Positions 7,830 through 9,603 of a stretch of DNA of 9,603 nucleotides are shown here, one piece after another. The stretch is taken from contig JANXXY010000408.1 in the NCBI GenBank assembly GCA_025350365.1, positions 1-9,603 of the forward strand. Direction: 5' to 3'. The DNA is from Bacteroidales bacterium (GTDB taxonomy: Bacteria > Bacteroidota > Bacteroidia > Bacteroidales > JAAUTT01). The first letter of the stretch is position 1; every line of letters begins with the position of its first letter. The notes under the pieces are model-generated. The model worked only from the letters and a program-made list of their open reading frames with translations, was not told the DNA's origin and did not search any database. A program made the position numbers and the translations under genes.

Positions 7830-8555
7830 ATGAAAACAATTCTTCTTTCAACCATTTTCATGATATCGGTCATTTTTCATGTTTCCGGACAAACTACTTT
7901 TGGGCATGATGAATTCGAGACATCGAAAGGGAAACTTACCATATATTTTATTGGACATGGATCCTTGATGTTTGATTTTAGCGGTAAAATTGTTTATGTT
8001 GATCCATGGTCGAAATTGGCAGATTATTCAACACTTCCCAAGGCAGATATTATTTTAGTGACTCATCAGCATGGTGATCATCTCGACTCAGTCGCTATTA
8101 ACAAAATTTTAAAATCCAACACCCTGATTGTTGAAAATAGCGCTGTATTCGACATTTTAAAACAGGGGATTGTGATGAAGAATAACGATAAAAAAACTAT
8201 TGAAGGTATAGAAATAGAAGCAGTTCCAGCTTACAACACAACTACAGATCGAGATAAATTTCATCCAAAAGACAGAGACAATGGTTATGTGTTAACATTT
8301 GGTAATAAACGGGTTTATGTAGCAGGAGATACTGAAGATATTCCTGAAATGGCCGCGTTAAAAAATATAGATATCGCTTTTTTGCCAATGAACCAACCCT
8401 ATACAATGCTTCCTGAGCAAGTTGCAAAGGCTGCACTTTCATTTAAACCTAAAATTTTATACCCATACCATTTCGGTGAAACCGTTGTTGCCAAATTAAA
8501 TGACCTGTTGCCCAAAAATTCGGGCATCGAAATCAGGATAAGATCTCTCAAATAG
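7830..8555 (+). CDS. Exported UlaG-like metallo-beta-lactamase-fold hydrolase
   Basis: The 241-residue protein is predicted to be exported. It opens with a signal peptide (MKT, hydrophobic stretch 4-18, likely cleavage after the SG at 19-20, before Gln21). The mature part is a metallo-beta-lactamase-fold domain of the UlaG-like/L-ascorbate-6-phosphate lactonase type. It has an N-terminal IGHGS strand-turn, a VDPW segment, the metal motif THQHGDH with H79, H81, D83 and H84, the motif AGDTED with a metal-binding Asp, and a final metal-ligand His in YPYHFGE. A complete two-metal site is therefore present. The family includes phosphodiesterases, lactonases and beta-lactamase-like enzymes, and the substrate cannot be read from the sequence. 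The ATG at 7830 is chosen because it begins the signal peptide and lies downstream of a good promoter. UlaG itself is cytoplasmic, so an exported relative must act on something else in the periplasm. The gene appears to stand alone. Confidence 0.85.
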   Translation: MKTILLSTIFMISVIFHVSGQTTFGHDEFETSKGKLTIYFIGHGSLMFDFSGKIVYVDPWSKLADYSTLPKADIILVTHQHGDHLDSVAINKILKSNTLIVENSAVFDILKQGIVMKNNDKKTIEGIEIEAVPAYNTTTDRDKFHPKDRDNGYVLTFGNKRVYVAGDTEDIPEMAALKNIDIAFLPMNQPYTMLPEQVAKAALSFKPKILYPYHFGETVVAKLNDLLPKNSGIEIRIRSLK

Positions 8556-8558
8556 AAA

Positions 8559-8729
8559 ATAACACTTTTTAATTATAGAGGCCTTGTCTATCTTCCTAAT
8601 AAAGAGTTATGTAATACTTAAGTTATTCAAATTTCGTTAGGATATTATCCAACAATCTAATAATATAACACTTTTTTTCTAGGCTAGTTACAAACCTGGG
8701 ATGTGTGGAATAGTTTTACCTAAGTGTTA
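8559..8729. repeat. Short direct and inverted repeats of TAACACTT in intergenic region
   Basis: The 246-base gap between the hydrolase and deaminase genes has no ORF of note and no clear terminator. ATAACACTTTTT occurs at 8559-8570 and again at 8665-8676. The reverse complement AAGTGTTA occurs at 8722-8729, shortly before the -7 box at 8740. The three copies could be sites for a regulator or part of a transcript end. The significance is untested in such AT-rich DNA. Confidence 0.3.
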
Positions 8730-8739
8730 ATAAAACCAA

Positions 8740-8747
8740 TATATTTG
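8740..8747 (+). promoter_or_regulatory. Putative -7 box for the dCMP deaminase gene
   Basis: TATATTTG matches TAnnTTTG exactly. The upstream -33 element is poor, with only a T-rich TTTT at 8714-8717. Transcription would begin near 8754, leaving a leader of about 48 bases before the ATG at 8802. Confidence 0.4.
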
Positions 8748-8801
8748 TGCAATTTTAAATTTATCTGGTTATAAATTATTTATTACAAGAATTAAAACTA
8801 A

Positions 8802-9281
8802 ATGCCTGAAAATAATTCACTTCCATACAAAGACAAGCAACTGCAGTTTGATCGGCGTTATTTGGAAATGGCTCGCATCTGGGCACAAAATTCGTATTGT
8901 AAACGAAGACAGGTTGGCGCATTGATTGTTCATGGTAAGATGATCATCAGTGACGGATATAATGGTACCCCATCTGGCTTCGAAAATATTTGCGAAGACG
9001 AAAACAATAAGACGAAACCATATGTTCTCCATGCTGAAGCCAACGCAATTACCAAAGTGGCCAAGTCGAACAATAGTAGCGCGGATGCAACACTTTACGT
9101 TACAACTTCCCCTTGCCTTGAATGTGCCAAACTTATCATCCAATCAGGGATTCGGAGGGTTGTTTATTGCGATAAATACCATAACGAAGATGGGCTTCGT
9201 CTTCTTGAGAGGGCAGGAATTGATGTCGGTTTTATCGATATGGACCTCGAAAGACTTGCTCCAATCCTTTCGCAGCTTTAA
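8802..9281 (+). CDS. dCMP deaminase (deoxycytidylate deaminase, ComEB-like)
   Basis: This cytoplasmic zinc enzyme deaminates dCMP to dUMP, feeding thymidylate synthase. The 159-residue protein has the full deaminase signature: HAEAN at 77-81, with His77 as zinc ligand and Glu79 as catalytic proton shuttle, and PCLEC at 104-108, with Cys105 and Cys108 completing the zinc site. The upstream segment RRQVGALIV...GYNGTPSGFENICED is typical of dCMP deaminases rather than free cytidine deaminases. Length is normal. The ATG gives MPENNSLPYKDKQLQFDRRY, which fits the short polar N-terminus expected. It is followed after 46 bases by an S41 peptidase gene on the same strand, so the two are probably cotranscribed, although no functional link is evident. 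The allosteric behaviour (dCTP/dTTP control in some members) cannot be read here. Confidence 0.93.
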   Translation: MPENNSLPYKDKQLQFDRRYLEMARIWAQNSYCKRRQVGALIVHGKMIISDGYNGTPSGFENICEDENNKTKPYVLHAEANAITKVAKSNNSSADATLYVTTSPCLECAKLIIQSGIRRVVYCDKYHNEDGLRLLERAGIDVGFIDMDLERLAPILSQL

Positions 9282-9327
9282 TAAATGTCAAATTTTGTGA
9301 TTTTGTAGTTAAAATATTGAGAATTCG

Positions 9328-9603
9328 ATGAGCATTCATAACAAAAAATCTGTTGTTTTATTTCCTTTAATCCTGGCTTTGATTCTGGTGTTGGGAATGT
9401 ATCTTGGTGTTAAATTAAACAAATCAGGCATTAGCGAGCGATTACTCATATATCCCAGGGTCGACAAAGTAAATAGTGTGTTAAACCTGATTGAGGATTC
9501 CTATGTTGATTCAGTTTCACGTCAAAAACTTGAGGAAGTAGCCATTGAATCTGTTCTTCAGAAACTTGACCCTCATTCGGTGTATATCCCTGCGGACGAA
9601 TTG
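9328..9603 (+). CDS. S41-family C-terminal processing peptidase, N-terminal part
   Basis: Only the first 92 codons lie in the window; the gene runs off the right edge. The ATG at 9328 is followed by a short polar stretch and one hydrophobic segment (about residues 9-24), which is a signal peptide or membrane anchor placing the enzyme in the periplasm. The following segment RVDKVNSVLNLIEDSYVDSV and then LQKLDPHSVYIPADEL is the characteristic N-terminal region of S41 peptidases (CtpA/Prc type), ahead of their PDZ domain. The PDZ and Ser/Lys catalytic domains are not visible here. These enzymes degrade or trim envelope proteins. The gene follows the dCMP deaminase gene by 46 bases and is probably in the same transcript, although a weak -7-like TGATTTTG lies in the gap at 9298-9305. 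Confidence 0.85.
   Translation, partial: MSIHNKKSVVLFPLILALILVLGMYLGVKLNKSGISERLLIYPRVDKVNSVLNLIEDSYVDSVSRQKLEEVAIESVLQKLDPHSVYIPADEL

Noticed and set aside
8950..9300. 116-residue plus-strand ORF overlapping the dCMP deaminase gene
   Set aside because: It is another frame of the deaminase coding sequence, whose own frame has complete zinc-site motifs.

Overview
The window looks like the chromosome of a Bacteroidetes (Bacteroidota) bacterium. The DNA is AT-rich. Genes lack clear Shine-Dalgarno sequences. Several starts are preceded by the TAnnTTTG -7 box used by the Bacteroidetes primary sigma factor, and the proteins read like Bacteroidetes family members. No RNA gene, insertion sequence or CRISPR array is visible. 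The phylum assignment is an inference from these signals, not from a search.

Left end (1-1480): a decayed accessory stretch. It starts inside the remains of a type I restriction subunit gene (hsdR), where an N-terminal piece is joined directly to the C-terminal ~100 codons in another frame. A short unrecognised ORF follows. Next comes a Fic-family AMP-transferase gene with an intact catalytic core, cut by two in-frame stop codons before its last ~40 codons. Together they look like the debris of a type I restriction locus, which often carries accessory genes such as fic.

Centre (about 1455-6505): an intact sbcD-sbcC operon encoding the two subunits of the SbcCD (Mre11-Rad50-like) nuclease. 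The genes are 3 bases apart. A 13-bp direct repeat upstream carries two identical -7 boxes; the second lies so close to the sbcD ATG that it could give a nearly leaderless transcript.

Right half (6506-9603): a Gfo/Idh/MocA-type oxidoreductase on the minus strand, convergent with sbcC. Divergent from it is an exported UlaG-like metallo-beta-lactamase-fold hydrolase. A 246-bp intergenic region with short repeats follows, then a dCMP deaminase gene and the first 92 codons of an S41 (C-terminal processing) peptidase, probably cotranscribed.

The intact genes are housekeeping or metabolic families: DNA end and hairpin processing, sugar or cyclitol redox, an envelope hydrolase, dUMP supply and periplasmic proteolysis. 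I find no convincing undescribed system. The most noteworthy signals are the decayed hsdR/fic locus and the duplicated promoter element ahead of sbcDC.
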